Counted from the first letter of the stretch, positions 9,296-17,244 are shown. The stretch: 34,698 nt of DNA from Hyphomicrobiaceae bacterium (GCA_020442185.1 JAGRKS010000047.1:1948-36645); one strand, 5' to 3'. The notes: generated from the letters alone by a model not told the origin. A program made the numbers and translations.

Positions 9296-10245
9296 CGGCG
9301 AAAGGGCCGCCACGCGACGGCGCCGGACCCGGAGACGCCTCGGGCAGTGCGTCTGGCGCCGGGCATCACGGCAACCTCGTCGATCCGCAAGGCGCGGCGC
9401 GGGGCGCGCTCGGCCGTTCCGCTCGCCAGCGACCCGGAGCAACGCTCGCCATCACCAGTCTCCAGAACGACCGGATCAAGGCGATCCGGGCGCTCGATAT
9501 GCGCAAGGAGCGCAAGGCGAGCGGTCTGTTCGTCGCCGAGGGCGCCGCACTTCTCATGACTGCCCGCGACAATGGCTGGACGCCCGAGACGGTGGTCGCC
9601 CATTCGGGCGCGCTCGAAAGCGGCGCCGCTCGCGACTTGGCCGCCTGGACGCGGGGGACTGGCGCGGATGTGCTCGCGGTTTCGGAGGCTGTCCTCGGCA
9701 AACTCGCCTCGAAAGACAACCCCCAGTCGCTGCTCGCTGTCTTCCGCCAGCGCTGGGCGAAGCTGCCCGACGCCGGGTCGATCGGCCCGGCCGACGTCTG
9801 GCTCGCTCTCGAGGAAATTCGCGATCCGGGCAACCTCGGCACCATCGTCCGCACCGCGGATGCGGTTGGCGCCAAGGGCATCGTACTCGTCGGCACGTGC
9901 TGCGACCCGTGGAGCCGGGAGTGCGTGCGCGCCACCATGGGTTCGATCTTCGCCGTGCCGATCGTCAGGACGGAGCCCGAAGCGTTTCTCAGTTGGCTCG
10001 GCATCTGGCCCGGCGACGCGATCGCGACGCATCTCGCGGCCACCGACGATTTTCGCACGGCACGGTTCAGGCGGCCGTCAATCGTGATGATGGGCGGCGA
10101 GGGTCCGGGCTTGAGCCCGGCCCTGACGGAGGCTGCGACCGTGCGCGTCAAAATCCCGATGGCTGGGCGTCTCGACAGCCTCAATCTCGCGGTCGCGACC
10201 GCCCTGATGCTCTATCAGGTGCGCGGTCCCGACCTATCGATCTGA
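9292..10245 (+). CDS. SpoU/TrmH-family RNA 2'-O-methyltransferase
   Basis: A SPOUT-fold (trefoil knot) methyltransferase, 317 residues. The three family motifs are present in order: EEIRDPGNLGTIVRTADAVG (motif 1), IVMMGGEGPGLSP (motif 2) and VKIPMAGRLDSLNLAVATAL (motif 3, SAM and catalytic loop). An N-terminal substrate-binding-like domain with AITSLQNDRIKAIRAL and KASGLFVAEGAAL precedes the knot, as in RlmB/TrmH-type rRNA 2'-O-methyltransferases. About 45 residues at the very N-terminus are Gly/Ala/Arg-rich and probably disordered. The ATG at 9292 overlaps the upstream stop codon, with GGCGGGGGA upstream at a suitable distance; an in-frame extension to 9238 would lie inside the upstream gene and is unlikely. 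The exact RNA target, 23S rRNA or tRNA, is not determined. Confidence 0.9.
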   Translation: MTAKGPPRDGAGPGDASGSASGAGHHGNLVDPQGAARGALGRSARQRPGATLAITSLQNDRIKAIRALDMRKERKASGLFVAEGAALLMTARDNGWTPETVVAHSGALESGAARDLAAWTRGTGADVLAVSEAVLGKLASKDNPQSLLAVFRQRWAKLPDAGSIGPADVWLALEEIRDPGNLGTIVRTADAVGAKGIVLVGTCCDPWSRECVRATMGSIFAVPIVRTEPEAFLSWLGIWPGDAIATHLAATDDFRTARFRRPSIVMMGGEGPGLSPALTEAATVRVKIPMAGRLDSLNLAVATALMLYQVRGPDLSI

Positions 10246-10269
10246 ACCCAACGGCATCGGCAAGCCACC

Positions 10270-11220
10270 ATGCGCATCGAGTATCATCGCACCTTGATCG
10301 CCGACCGGCATCGCAACCGCGCATTCCGCGATGCGCTGGCGGCCGTCATCGAGAAGGGCAAGACGACGGTCGCCGACATCGGCGCCGGCAGCGGCCTTAT
10401 CGGCGTGATCGCCGCCCGGCTCGGCGCCCGCGACGTCTATCTCTACGAAATGGCCGAAGTCGCAGCCGTCGCCGCCCAGATCGTCAAGCGCAACCGTGTC
10501 CGCAACTGTCACCTCATGCCGTGTCATTCCGCCGAGATGGTCGATCCGCCGCGGGTCGACGTCGTCGTCTCCGAAACGCTCGGCAACTACGCGCTCGAAG
10601 AAAACATCATCGAGACGCTGAGTGATGCCGTCAGGCGGCACTTGAAGCCGGGCGGCGTCGTCATCCCGTCGCGGCTTCGCCAATGCATCGCCCCGGTCGT
10701 CGCGCCGCGCATCGACGCCGAGCTGCGGCAATGGGAGGGCGCCGGCGACGACCTTGGCCTCAAGCTCGACTTCGATGTCGCCCGCGACATGAGCCTCAAT
10801 AACGTCTACGTCCGCATGATTGCGCCGGTCGAGCTACTTGGCGGCGGCGCCAGCGTCAGGGTCTGGGACGAGGTCGACTTCGCCGCCGAGCCATCATCGA
10901 CGCGCAAGGGCGAGGCAATGTGGAAGGTCGCAGGGCCCGCCACGGTGTACGGTTTCGCCGTCTGGTGGGAGGCCGATCTCGGCCACGGGATAACCCTGTC
11001 GACGGCCCCCGACGCTCCTCCGACCCATTGGGAACAGCTCTATTTTCCGCTGCTCAAGCCCATCGTACTCGCCGCAGGCGAAGGGGTCCGCGTGACACTC
11101 CAGTCGCGCTCGTCGATGGAAGAAGGTACGCACCTTTCCTGGAAGGCGGCACACCTCGACATGAGCGGGCGCGTGGTGGCCCGCCAAGCCCTCGATCTCG
11201 ACAAGGGCTATCTGCCCTGA
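10270..11220 (+). CDS. PRMT-like protein methyltransferase (arginine methyltransferase signature)
   Basis: This 316-residue protein has a Rossmann core with motif I VADIGAGSGLIG (34-45) and an acidic post-I residue, E60, in YLYEMAE. It then shows the hallmarks of protein arginine methyltransferases: a double-E loop, SETLGNYALEE, whose E102 and E111 are nine residues apart as in PRMT1 (E144/E153), and a THW loop at 252-254 (APPTHWEQLYFPL) in the beta-barrel half. SAM binding and a protein or peptide substrate are therefore likely, but the target is unknown. It begins 24 bases after the SpoU gene on the same strand and probably belongs to the same transcript. Its upstream ribosome-binding sequence is weak. 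Automatic annotation could call it a generic class I methyltransferase or an L11-methyltransferase-like protein. PRMT-type enzymes are uncommon in bacteria. I am confident of the fold and moderately confident of the PRMT assignment. Confidence 0.8.
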   Translation: MRIEYHRTLIADRHRNRAFRDALAAVIEKGKTTVADIGAGSGLIGVIAARLGARDVYLYEMAEVAAVAAQIVKRNRVRNCHLMPCHSAEMVDPPRVDVVVSETLGNYALEENIIETLSDAVRRHLKPGGVVIPSRLRQCIAPVVAPRIDAELRQWEGAGDDLGLKLDFDVARDMSLNNVYVRMIAPVELLGGGASVRVWDEVDFAAEPSSTRKGEAMWKVAGPATVYGFAVWWEADLGHGITLSTAPDAPPTHWEQLYFPLLKPIVLAAGEGVRVTLQSRSSMEEGTHLSWKAAHLDMSGRVVARQALDLDKGYLP

Positions 11221-11316
11221 GGCACGAAGGTGCGGCACGTAGGAGGCTTGCGGCGGAGCACCAGCTCTCGAGCCGCGCCGCTGTAGGCACGCGTCTGGTG
11301 GATGTGATTGCAGACA

Positions 11317-11340
11317 TTCTCGTGGGCGTTCTCGTGGGCG
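11317..11340 (+). repeat. Two perfect tandem copies of a 12-bp unit
   Basis: TTCTCGTGGGCG is present at 11317-11328 and immediately again at 11329-11340, in the gap between two convergent genes. Confidence 0.85.
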
Positions 11341-11442
11341 TTCAATCGCGGTCCGTGAACAGCCGACGACGTGGTGCCATCAGCCATCTTCGCCCGGATC
11401 GAATGGACAGGCTCAACAGGGCCGGCAACCAGGGAACCGAGA

Positions 11443-12129
11443 TTAGCGAACCGAGTTCGCGGGCGTCCGCGTGGCCTGAGTTGTCGCGGCGGGATCGATG
11501 ACGGCAGATGCTTCCTCGATCGTCATGCCGCCCGATCCACGGTTGATTTTCAATGTGCTGACGAGGTTCTGCTTGATGCCCCAATCGAGGTTTTTCGGAC
11601 CATAGACGCTGATGCCGACGGCGATGAGGATGGCGAGCACGATCACCGTCGAAACCGCCCAGCCGGCGGCTTCGCGCAACCGCGACCTGAGTTTTTGGCG
11701 CTTGGCGCGGCGAACCCATGTGACGGCGTTCTTGGCGTCGTAGGTTGTCGCGGCGATGGAGGCGCCGGTTTTTGCGTCCGAGTCGGACTCGGCGACCATA
11801 TTCCAGTTCGATTCTTCGCCGGGAGCTGCGCCGACGGTTCGCGCCGTTGCCATGCGCTCCGATCGCTCGACCAACGCAATATCCTCCCGCTCACCCAGCC
11901 ACGCACGGTGCGGCCGCTGCGGAACCCGTTCAGTCTGGCGCTCGCGCCGCCGCATGATCCGCTCGATTTCCTCGGCGAGGCGGGCGGTATCCATCGGCTC
12001 GGTCTGCGCGATCGTGTCGTCCGCTTGGAACGGCTCGCCGCGCTGCGTCCGCGCGAAAGGTGAGCGGCGCGGTTTGGCGCGTTTCAGGGCTTTGCTGACG
12101 GTATCGGTGCTCGCCATTTTCAAGGCCAT
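11443..12129 (-). CDS. Hypothetical single-pass membrane protein
   Basis: I do not recognise this 228-residue protein. Residues 1-150 form a charged, Arg/Glu-rich, probably cytoplasmic region containing a predicted helix around 45-70 (TARLAEEIERIMRRRERQ). A basic cluster (WVRRAKRQKLRSRLRE) precedes one clear transmembrane segment at 155-176. About 50 residues follow it, presumably periplasmic, containing YGPKNLDWGIKQNLVSTL. The positive-inside rule supports N-in topology. The start is ATG 12127-12129; a second in-frame ATG four codons later is possible, and neither has a strong ribosome-binding site. It is convergent with the PRMT-like gene and divergent from the NnrU gene. Codon usage looks native. 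Its composition and clear membrane segment make it a real gene, probably a lineage-restricted protein. Confidence 0.65.
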   Translation of the reverse strand: MALKMASTDTVSKALKRAKPRRSPFARTQRGEPFQADDTIAQTEPMDTARLAEEIERIMRRRERQTERVPQRPHRAWLGEREDIALVERSERMATARTVGAAPGEESNWNMVAESDSDAKTGASIAATTYDAKNAVTWVRRAKRQKLRSRLREAAGWAVSTVIVLAILIAVGISVYGPKNLDWGIKQNLVSTLKINRGSGGMTIEEASAVIDPAATTQATRTPANSVR

Positions 12130-12601
12130 TTTGTCCGAATGTGATCAGGGCAGTAATTCGAGACGGGATGGGGGGCGATCCCCGCACACTCTCGCGAGAA
12201 ACGAGAGGCACTGAGGCTCGACGCACTCGGGCTCAAGGACGGAGGACACTTCGAGCGATCCAGCGAACAGGACGCGGACGCGTAGTATCAGGGAGGGATG
12301 GGCCGCGGTCGCAAACGGACGACGGCCAAATCGCGATGGGTGAAGCGGGCACGCGCACGACGTCCTCCTCCACCAAGTCGCCGCGCTTGATGCAAAACAG
12401 CAATGAAACAGTTCACAACCTTGGCGCGGGTCCCTCGAACCGCCCCCTGTGGAAAAGTTAGCCAATCACACTTGCAACAGCAATAAAAATATGCAGTCAG
12501 GCTGAGCATTTTATACGTCACCGGAGAACTTCGCCGGCGAATGCTTGGCGTTCCAGCGCGCATCGGCTTAGATGCTGCGGTGCAAGGAACAGCGATCGGG
12601 G
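12130..12601. other. Divergent intergenic region before the NnrU gene
   Basis: No gene is convincing in these 472 bases. The stretch 12455-12530 is much more AT-rich than the window average (it includes AATAAAAATATG and ATTTTATACG) and is the likely promoter zone for the NnrU/MOSC pair. I could not assign a -35/-10 pair with confidence. Confidence 0.4.
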
Positions 12602-13189
12602 ATGCAAATGATATTGATGGTGGTCGGGCTCGTGCTTTTCTTCACGATCCATCTGGTGCCGGCGAATGCGGAACTCCGCCGAGGCGTCGTAACGCGCTAT
12701 GGCGAGAACGCCTACAAGATCGGCTTCTCGATCATCTCGCTCGTCGGGTTGGTGTTGATCGTGCTCGGATATCATAAGCTTCAGCTGATGCCCGGCAAGA
12801 ATCCGGACCTCTGGTCGCCCCCGACCGCGATGCGCCATATCGCCTTCCTGCTGATGTTACCTGCCATGATCCTTCTGGTAGCGGCCTATGTTCCCTCGCG
12901 AATCCGGACTGCGGCCAAGCATCCCATGCTGGCCGCGGTCAAAATCTGGGCCCTGGCGCATCTGCTCGCCAACGGCGACATGGCGTCGATCGTGCTCTTC
13001 GGCTCCTTCCTGATCTGGGCGGTCTACGATCGCATTTCGTTGAAGCATCGTGTCGCGCTCGGCCCGTTGGGGGCGAAGACGGGCGGCCTTGCAGGTGACC
13101 TGATCGTGCTGGGCGTCGGCACGGGCCTCTATCTGCTGATGCTCAAATGGGGCCATTCCCTGTTGATCGGCATGCCGCTGCTGCCGTGA
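12602..13189 (+). CDS. NnrU-family multi-pass membrane protein
   Basis: The protein is mostly hydrophobic, with about five or six membrane helices. It begins MQMILMVVGLVLFFTIHLVP, and the IHLVP signature near the start and the WALAHLLANGDMASIVLFG stretch are typical of the NnrU family. The founding member was found beside denitrification genes, and plant 15-cis-zeta-carotene isomerase (Z-ISO) is a heme-binding homologue. Neither denitrification nor carotenoid genes occur here, so no specific role is assigned. The histidines in IHLVP and WALAHL are candidate heme or metal ligands by analogy. I chose ATG 12602; ATG 12608 is equally possible, and an in-frame extension to 12572 is polar and unlikely. 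Its stop overlaps the start of the MOSC gene (GTGA), so the two are probably co-translated. Confidence 0.88.
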   Translation: MQMILMVVGLVLFFTIHLVPANAELRRGVVTRYGENAYKIGFSIISLVGLVLIVLGYHKLQLMPGKNPDLWSPPTAMRHIAFLLMLPAMILLVAAYVPSRIRTAAKHPMLAAVKIWALAHLLANGDMASIVLFGSFLIWAVYDRISLKHRVALGPLGAKTGGLAGDLIVLGVGTGLYLLMLKWGHSLLIGMPLLP

Positions 13190-13734
13190 CGACGTCCGCG
13201 ACGGTGGGCCGGAAGCCCTCGGGAACTGCGCCCGAGGCCAGCGGCACCGGGCGCCTTCTGGCGATAGCATGGCGGCCAGCCCGTCGCGCGCCGATGCGTG
13301 AGGTCGAACACGGCCAGATCACCACGGTGGCCGGGCTCGTCGGTGATCACAAGGGCGCAAAGTTCAAGAACAGGGCGATCACCATCCTGGCGCGCGAGGA
13401 TTGGCAGGACGCCCTGGCGGAGCTGTCCGATCTGGCCGGACCTGTGCCGCTGCCCTGGACGGTGCGGCGCGCCAATCTGTTCGTCGAAGGCGTCCGGTTG
13501 CCGAGGGCGCGCGGCGGGATCGTCGGCATCGGCGACGTGCGGCTCGAAGTCACTTATCCGACGCAGCCGTGCGCGCGCATGGAGGAGGCGCATCCGGGGC
13601 TTCTGAAGGCGCTGCACCCAGCCTGGCGTGGCGGCGTCACCTGCCGCGTGCTCGCCGAAGGGATGATACGTGTCGGTGACCCGGTGCGCATTTTGTTGTC
13701 GCCGCCAGAACATGTGATCCGCCTGCCGGGCTGA
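13186..13734 (+). CDS. MOSC-domain protein
   Basis: MOSC domains are the C-terminal sulfur-carrier modules of molybdenum-cofactor sulfurases and also occur as stand-alone proteins (YiiM, YcbX). The 182-residue protein contains LVGDHKGAKFKNRAITILAREDW, written here in parts as LVGDHKG and RAITILAREDW, then LPWTVRRANLFVEGVRLP and the conserved cysteine region LEVTYPTQPCARMEE, with the Cys as candidate sulfur carrier. The C-terminus ends with WRGGVTCRVLAEGMIRVGD, a standard MOSC ending. The proposed start is GTG 13186, overlapping the NnrU stop by four bases; the first 30 residues are Ala/Thr/Gly-rich, so a start at GTG 13204 cannot be excluded. It could move sulfur to a metal cofactor or a small molecule; the substrate is unknown. 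Confidence 0.86.
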   Translation: MTTSATVGRKPSGTAPEASGTGRLLAIAWRPARRAPMREVEHGQITTVAGLVGDHKGAKFKNRAITILAREDWQDALAELSDLAGPVPLPWTVRRANLFVEGVRLPRARGGIVGIGDVRLEVTYPTQPCARMEEAHPGLLKALHPAWRGGVTCRVLAEGMIRVGDPVRILLSPPEHVIRLPG

Positions 13735-13745
13735 ACAGCGCGGCG

Positions 13746-13764
13746 TGCCGAAGCGGGTTCGGCA
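13746..13764 (+). terminator. Perfect 7-bp hairpin after the MOSC gene
   Basis: TGCCGAA (13746-13752), loop GCGGG, TTCGGCA (13758-13764), starting 11 bases after the stop codon. No T tract follows, so it may act as a weak or Rho-assisted terminator or as a 3'-end stabiliser. Confidence 0.4.
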
Positions 13765-13790
13765 GGTGCGCGGGAGCGAACGGACGGCCG

Positions 13791-13836
13791 CCGGAGTTGG
13801 GGAGATGAGGTCTCCGGTGTTGGGGCGATGAGGTCT
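13791..13836 (+). repeat. 23-bp tandem duplication
   Basis: Unit 1 is 13791-13813 and unit 2 is 13814-13836; 21 of 23 positions agree. The differences are A/T at the fifth and A/C at the thirteenth base. Each unit ends in GATGAGGTCT. The repeat lies between two convergent genes. Confidence 0.85.
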
Positions 13837-14036
13837 CAGGGTGCGCGCGATGCCATTGCGCGCCCCGATATACTCTCGGGGCCTGATCCGCACAAAAGAA
13901 CTGATACGCACTCGGCAAATCATTCGGGTAAAGCCGGGCCGCCCAAACAAGGCGCTGTTCGAGAGCCGGATGCGCATGGAACGCTGCGCAACATCCGTTT
14001 TCGTTCAGGCGTCAGCTCAACTCGCGATCGTCACGA

Positions 14037-14059
14037 GCATGCCGTGGTCAACGGCATGC
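14037..14059 (-). terminator. Perfect 8-bp hairpin after the L,D-transpeptidase gene
   Basis: GCATGCCG (14037-14044) pairs with CGGCATGC (14052-14059) around a 7-base loop. On the reverse strand it begins six bases beyond the TAA stop at 14066-14068. There is no T tract, so the terminator role is inferred from position and stem strength. Confidence 0.45.
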
Positions 14060-14065
14060 CGGGGA

Positions 14066-15949
14066 TTACCACCGCTCGACGATCAGGTCGGTGCCCTTGC
14101 CCGTCTCGTTGCTCAACGGCTTGTCGGTGATGATCAGCGTCGAGCCGGGCTTCATCACCTCGCGGATGCGCATGCGAACCGCGTCCGACATCTCGATGCG
14201 CGACAGTGCATTGTCGGCCGTCGCGATCGGCGCGGAACTCTGTTGCGGCTGAGCGGCCGCTACTTTACGCCGCGAGTCACGCGGCCGGCGCGGCAGTTCG
14301 GGACCGACATCGGTGACCGTCACGGCACGCCAGTCGAGATCCGTCTGCTCGCTCGAGGAATAGCCGACCGCGCTGAACACGTGTGTGCCGATCTTGGCAT
14401 CGGGATGCGCGATGGTGACAGGAGCCTCGTAGACGTCCTGGAACCCCTGGCGGACGTGGAGTTTGCCGGTAGCGCGGCTGACGAGAACGGTCGCCGGCTT
14501 GTTGAACTGGTTGAGTGCCGAGATCGCGCGCTTATGTTCGGTGCGCGCTTCTTCGAGCGCCTTCTTGCTGGCAACGAAGGCCTTGCGTCCAGCCACGAGT
14601 TCGGCGGTGATCTCCGCTTGGGCTGCCTCGTGAGCCGCGACCAGATTGCGCTGTGAACTGGCGACGAGCGCCGCCGCTTCCGCCTCGTGAGTGCGGTCGA
14701 GCAATTCCGATTCGAGTTCGCCTTCGCGCGCGATTGCCTCGTCGCGCTGTTTGGCGTCGCGCTGGGCTTCCTGTTCGCGAGCCTCAGCGCGGGCCAGCAG
14801 ATTTTCTGTGGAACGGTCGCTTGCGCCATCCTGTTCGTGTGCCGCGCGCCGACGGTCTTCGCGGTCTTGCAGCCGCGCCATTTCGCGCTTCTGCTGGTTG
14901 ATGAAATCCTTGAGGCGGCGCTCCGCGGCTTTCTGAAAACCCTCGGCGCGGCTCAGTTCGCGGTCACGGACCTTGATGCCGGCGCGGGCTTCGTAGACGG
15001 CGACGCGCTGGGCCTTCAATTTCTCGTTGAGCGACTTCAAGGCCTCGGCCGAACGCGTGACATCATCCTCGCGAGCGCTCAACGTCGCGGCGCGGCTGTC
15101 GATCATGGATTGCAGTTCGGCCATGACCATTGCCCGCGTCCGCTGCGGCGGGCCGTCATCGGACTGGCCCGAGCCTGTGGCGGAGGAATGTCCCGGCATC
15201 TCGCCATTGGTCTGGCCAGGCGTCTGGCCAGGCGTCTGGGCAGCGATCTTTACGGCTGCTTCGGCGGCCGCGGCGGGCGTGACGCCGAGCATCGCAGAAA
15301 TCGTACCGACGCCGGACGCGGCCGACTCGATCCCGAGATTATCGGGACGTCGCGCCGGGCGCGGGATGTCTGCCTTGCCCGGCGGCAATGCCGCGAACAG
15401 CTTCGGGTGCGTGAACGCGGTCGGCTCGACGGGATCGTCGCTGACAATGACGCGCGTGCCGACGTTCGTCATGGAGAACAGTTGGCGCGAGAACGAATAT
15501 GGCAGCCGGATGCAGCCGTGCGAGGCCGGATAACCCGGCAGCGCGCCGGCATGCATGGCAATGCCCGACCAGGTCAGGCGCTGCATGTTGGGCATCGGCG
15601 CGTTGTAATAGAGGTTGGAGAAGTGCGTGCGGTTCTTTTCCAGAACGCTGAAGATCCCGGTGGGTGTCGCATGTCCGCGCGCGCCGGAAGAGACCGGCGA
15701 CGTCGCGACGAGACCCTTGCTGTCGAAGACGGAAAGCCGCTGCTTGGACAGCGAGACGACGATCGTAAGCGGATCATCCGGCTCTGGCTGCCGTTGCACA
15801 TAAACCGGGGAAGAGCGGCGCTTGGCATCGGCGGGTGCCGGAGCGACCAGCGTGAAAGCGGTGGCGAGGCCCAATGCTGCTGCAAAGACGGCGACCAACG
15901 AGGTTGGCCTGCGACGAATTGGATCGGAGTAGGAGAAGGAACTACGCAC
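14066..15949 (-). CDS. Exported L,D-transpeptidase (YkuD) with coiled coil and C-terminal YkuD-like remnant
   Basis: L,D-transpeptidases make 3-3 cross-links or attach proteins to peptidoglycan; they are important in polar-growing Rhizobiales. The 627 residues show a signal peptide (1-42, cleavage after APADA), a YkuD domain at about 60-175 with H133 (AMHAG) and catalytic C146 in ASHGCIRLP, a Pro/Gln/Gly linker with TPGQ repeats (238-246), and a long charged coiled coil (about 270-480) rich in Glu, Arg, Ala and Gln. The last 130 residues (VLVSRATGKLHVRQGFQDVY, TIAHPDAKIGTHVFSAVG, LIITDKPLSNETGKG) resemble a YkuD beta-core but lack HxxxxSHGC, so they look like a catalytically dead copy. The start is GTG at the complement of 15947-15949; an ATG at 15956 runs into a stop. 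It is divergent from panB. Confidence 0.92.
   Translation of the reverse strand: MRSSFSYSDPIRRRPTSLVAVFAAALGLATAFTLVAPAPADAKRRSSPVYVQRQPEPDDPLTIVVSLSKQRLSVFDSKGLVATSPVSSGARGHATPTGIFSVLEKNRTHFSNLYYNAPMPNMQRLTWSGIAMHAGALPGYPASHGCIRLPYSFSRQLFSMTNVGTRVIVSDDPVEPTAFTHPKLFAALPPGKADIPRPARRPDNLGIESAASGVGTISAMLGVTPAAAAEAAVKIAAQTPGQTPGQTNGEMPGHSSATGSGQSDDGPPQRTRAMVMAELQSMIDSRAATLSAREDDVTRSAEALKSLNEKLKAQRVAVYEARAGIKVRDRELSRAEGFQKAAERRLKDFINQQKREMARLQDREDRRRAAHEQDGASDRSTENLLARAEAREQEAQRDAKQRDEAIAREGELESELLDRTHEAEAAALVASSQRNLVAAHEAAQAEITAELVAGRKAFVASKKALEEARTEHKRAISALNQFNKPATVLVSRATGKLHVRQGFQDVYEAPVTIAHPDAKIGTHVFSAVGYSSSEQTDLDWRAVTVTDVGPELPRRPRDSRRKVAAAQPQQSSAPIATADNALSRIEMSDAVRMRIREVMKPGSTLIITDKPLSNETGKGTDLIVERW
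15210..15239 (+). repeat. In-frame 12-bp tandem repeat, two and a half copies, inside the L,D-transpeptidase gene
   Basis: GTCTGGCCAGGC occurs at 15210-15221 and 15222-15233, with a half copy at 15234-15239. On the coding (reverse) strand it gives the TPGQTPGQT linker, so copy-number change would lengthen or shorten the protein by four residues without a frameshift. Confidence 0.85.
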
Positions 15950-16317
15950 GGAACATGAACCCCAATAAATGACGTAAGATCACTGACCCGATCATATCCC
16001 AAGACGGTCTAACTCTTGGTTATCAGCACGGATTTTTGACCGCAATCGACGTGATCGAGCACAAGGCAATATTTGGACCCTGTGTGGCTTGTGCGCAAAC
16101 GGATCGCCCGGTTTCGGCACAAATTGGTTAAGCCCCACGTCCGTGTCCGCATATTTGACGGGTATTCAGGCAATTGCTGACAGCCCAACATGCAACGCGG
16201 TGCGCCATTCCTCGCTGGCGAGAGCTTGCGCCGGTTGCGCATGATGTTGTTAGGGTGGGGAATCCGCCGAGCCCGTCTTACGCTCGCCATCGCCTGTAGG
16301 AGCCGATCAGCAACGCC
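15950..16317. other. Divergent region between the L,D-transpeptidase gene and panB
   Basis: The 368 bases hold no convincing gene. Both promoters should be here. The segment 16010-16160 is relatively AT-rich and contains TTGACC and TTGACG hexamers that could be -35 boxes, but I found no well-spaced partner. A TAGGAG at 16297-16302 is the nearest ribosome-binding sequence for panB, rather far from its ATG. Confidence 0.4.
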
Positions 16318-17244
16318 ATGTCTGTCCATTCATCAGCCGGAGCATCCGGACCGCAGAAGGTCAAACGCCTGATGGCGCCTGACATTCAGGCCAAGAAGGG
16401 CGTCGAGCCGATCGTGTCGCTGACGTCGTATCATGCCCACACGGCCGCGATTGCAGATCCGTATTGCGACTTCCTGCTCGTCGGCGACAGTCTCGGCATG
16501 GTCATGCACGGCTACGAGACGACAGTGCCGGTGCCGCTCGAGCTGATGATCATGCATGGTCGCGCCGTCGTTCGCGGCGCCCGCCGCGCGCTCGTCGTGG
16601 TCGATATGCCTTTCGGTACCTACGAGGAGAGCCCATCCGTCGCTTTTCGCAATGCCGCCCGAGTGATGAAGGAAACGGATTGCGGCGCGGTCAAACTCGA
16701 AGGCGGGCGGCGCATGGCTGAGACCATCCGCTATCTGGTCGACCGCGGCATTCCGGTGATGGCGCACATCGGTTTGACGCCGCAGTCGATCAACGTCATC
16801 GGCGGCTTCCGCGCCCAGGGCCGGGTCGAAGCGCAGTGGGCCGCGATCGAGGAAGATGCCCGTCAGGTCGCTGACGCGGGCGCATTCTCCGTCGTGTTGG
16901 AGGCGATGGCCGAGCCGCTGGCGGCGCGGATTACGCGTGCCATCGATATTCCGACCATCGGTATCGGGGCTTCCGCCGCCTGCGACGGCCAGATCCTCGT
17001 CATGGAGGACATGCTCGGCCTGTCGCCGCGTGTGCCAAAATTCGTCAAGGAATTCGGTGCGATCGGGGCGGCCATCGACAGTGCCATTCGTGGCTATGCG
17101 GATGAAGTTCGCGCCCGGACATTTCCAACCCCCGAGCACACCTACGCGATGAAGTCGGGTGCGCCGGTCGCCGGCGAGGACCCGGCCAGCGCCGGCACCA
17201 AATCGGGCCGGGCCACGAAAAAGCCGAAAACACCCAGCACCTGA
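16318..17244 (+). CDS. panB: 3-methyl-2-oxobutanoate hydroxymethyltransferase
   Basis: PanB transfers a hydroxymethyl group from 5,10-methylene-tetrahydrofolate to alpha-ketoisovalerate to give ketopantoate, the first committed step of pantothenate and coenzyme A synthesis. The TIM-barrel protein has the metal-binding aspartates in [13 protein letters not shown] and [13 protein letters not shown], the substrate lysine in AVKLEGG, and the catalytic glutamate in [34 protein letters not shown] is also a family signature. At 308 residues it is longer than the usual 260-275; the surplus is a short N-terminal lead and a Lys/Pro/Ala/Thr-rich C-terminal tail (about 278-308) that is probably disordered. 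The partner gene panC is not adjacent. The start is ATG 16318. Confidence 0.97.
   Translation: MSVHSSAGASGPQKVKRLMAPDIQAKKGVEPIVSLTSYHAHTAAIADPYCDFLLVGDSLGMVMHGYETTVPVPLELMIMHGRAVVRGARRALVVVDMPFGTYEESPSVAFRNAARVMKETDCGAVKLEGGRRMAETIRYLVDRGIPVMAHIGLTPQSINVIGGFRAQGRVEAQWAAIEEDARQVADAGAFSVVLEAMAEPLAARITRAIDIPTIGIGASAACDGQILVMEDMLGLSPRVPKFVKEFGAIGAAIDSAIRGYADEVRARTFPTPEHTYAMKSGAPVAGEDPASAGTKSGRATKKPKTPST

Larger units (their letters stand above)
13735..14065. other. Intergenic region between convergent MOSC and L,D-transpeptidase genes
   Basis: The 331 bases hold no convincing gene. They contain a hairpin behind each flanking gene (13746-13764 and 14037-14059) and a 23-bp tandem duplication (13791-13836), listed separately. 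The remainder is unremarkable. Confidence 0.55.

Noticed and set aside
12448..12456. DnaA-box-like TGTGGAAAA, and a similar TGTGGATAT near 33775
   Set aside because: Each differs from the consensus and stands alone; there is no cluster, AT-rich unwinding element or origin-linked gene.
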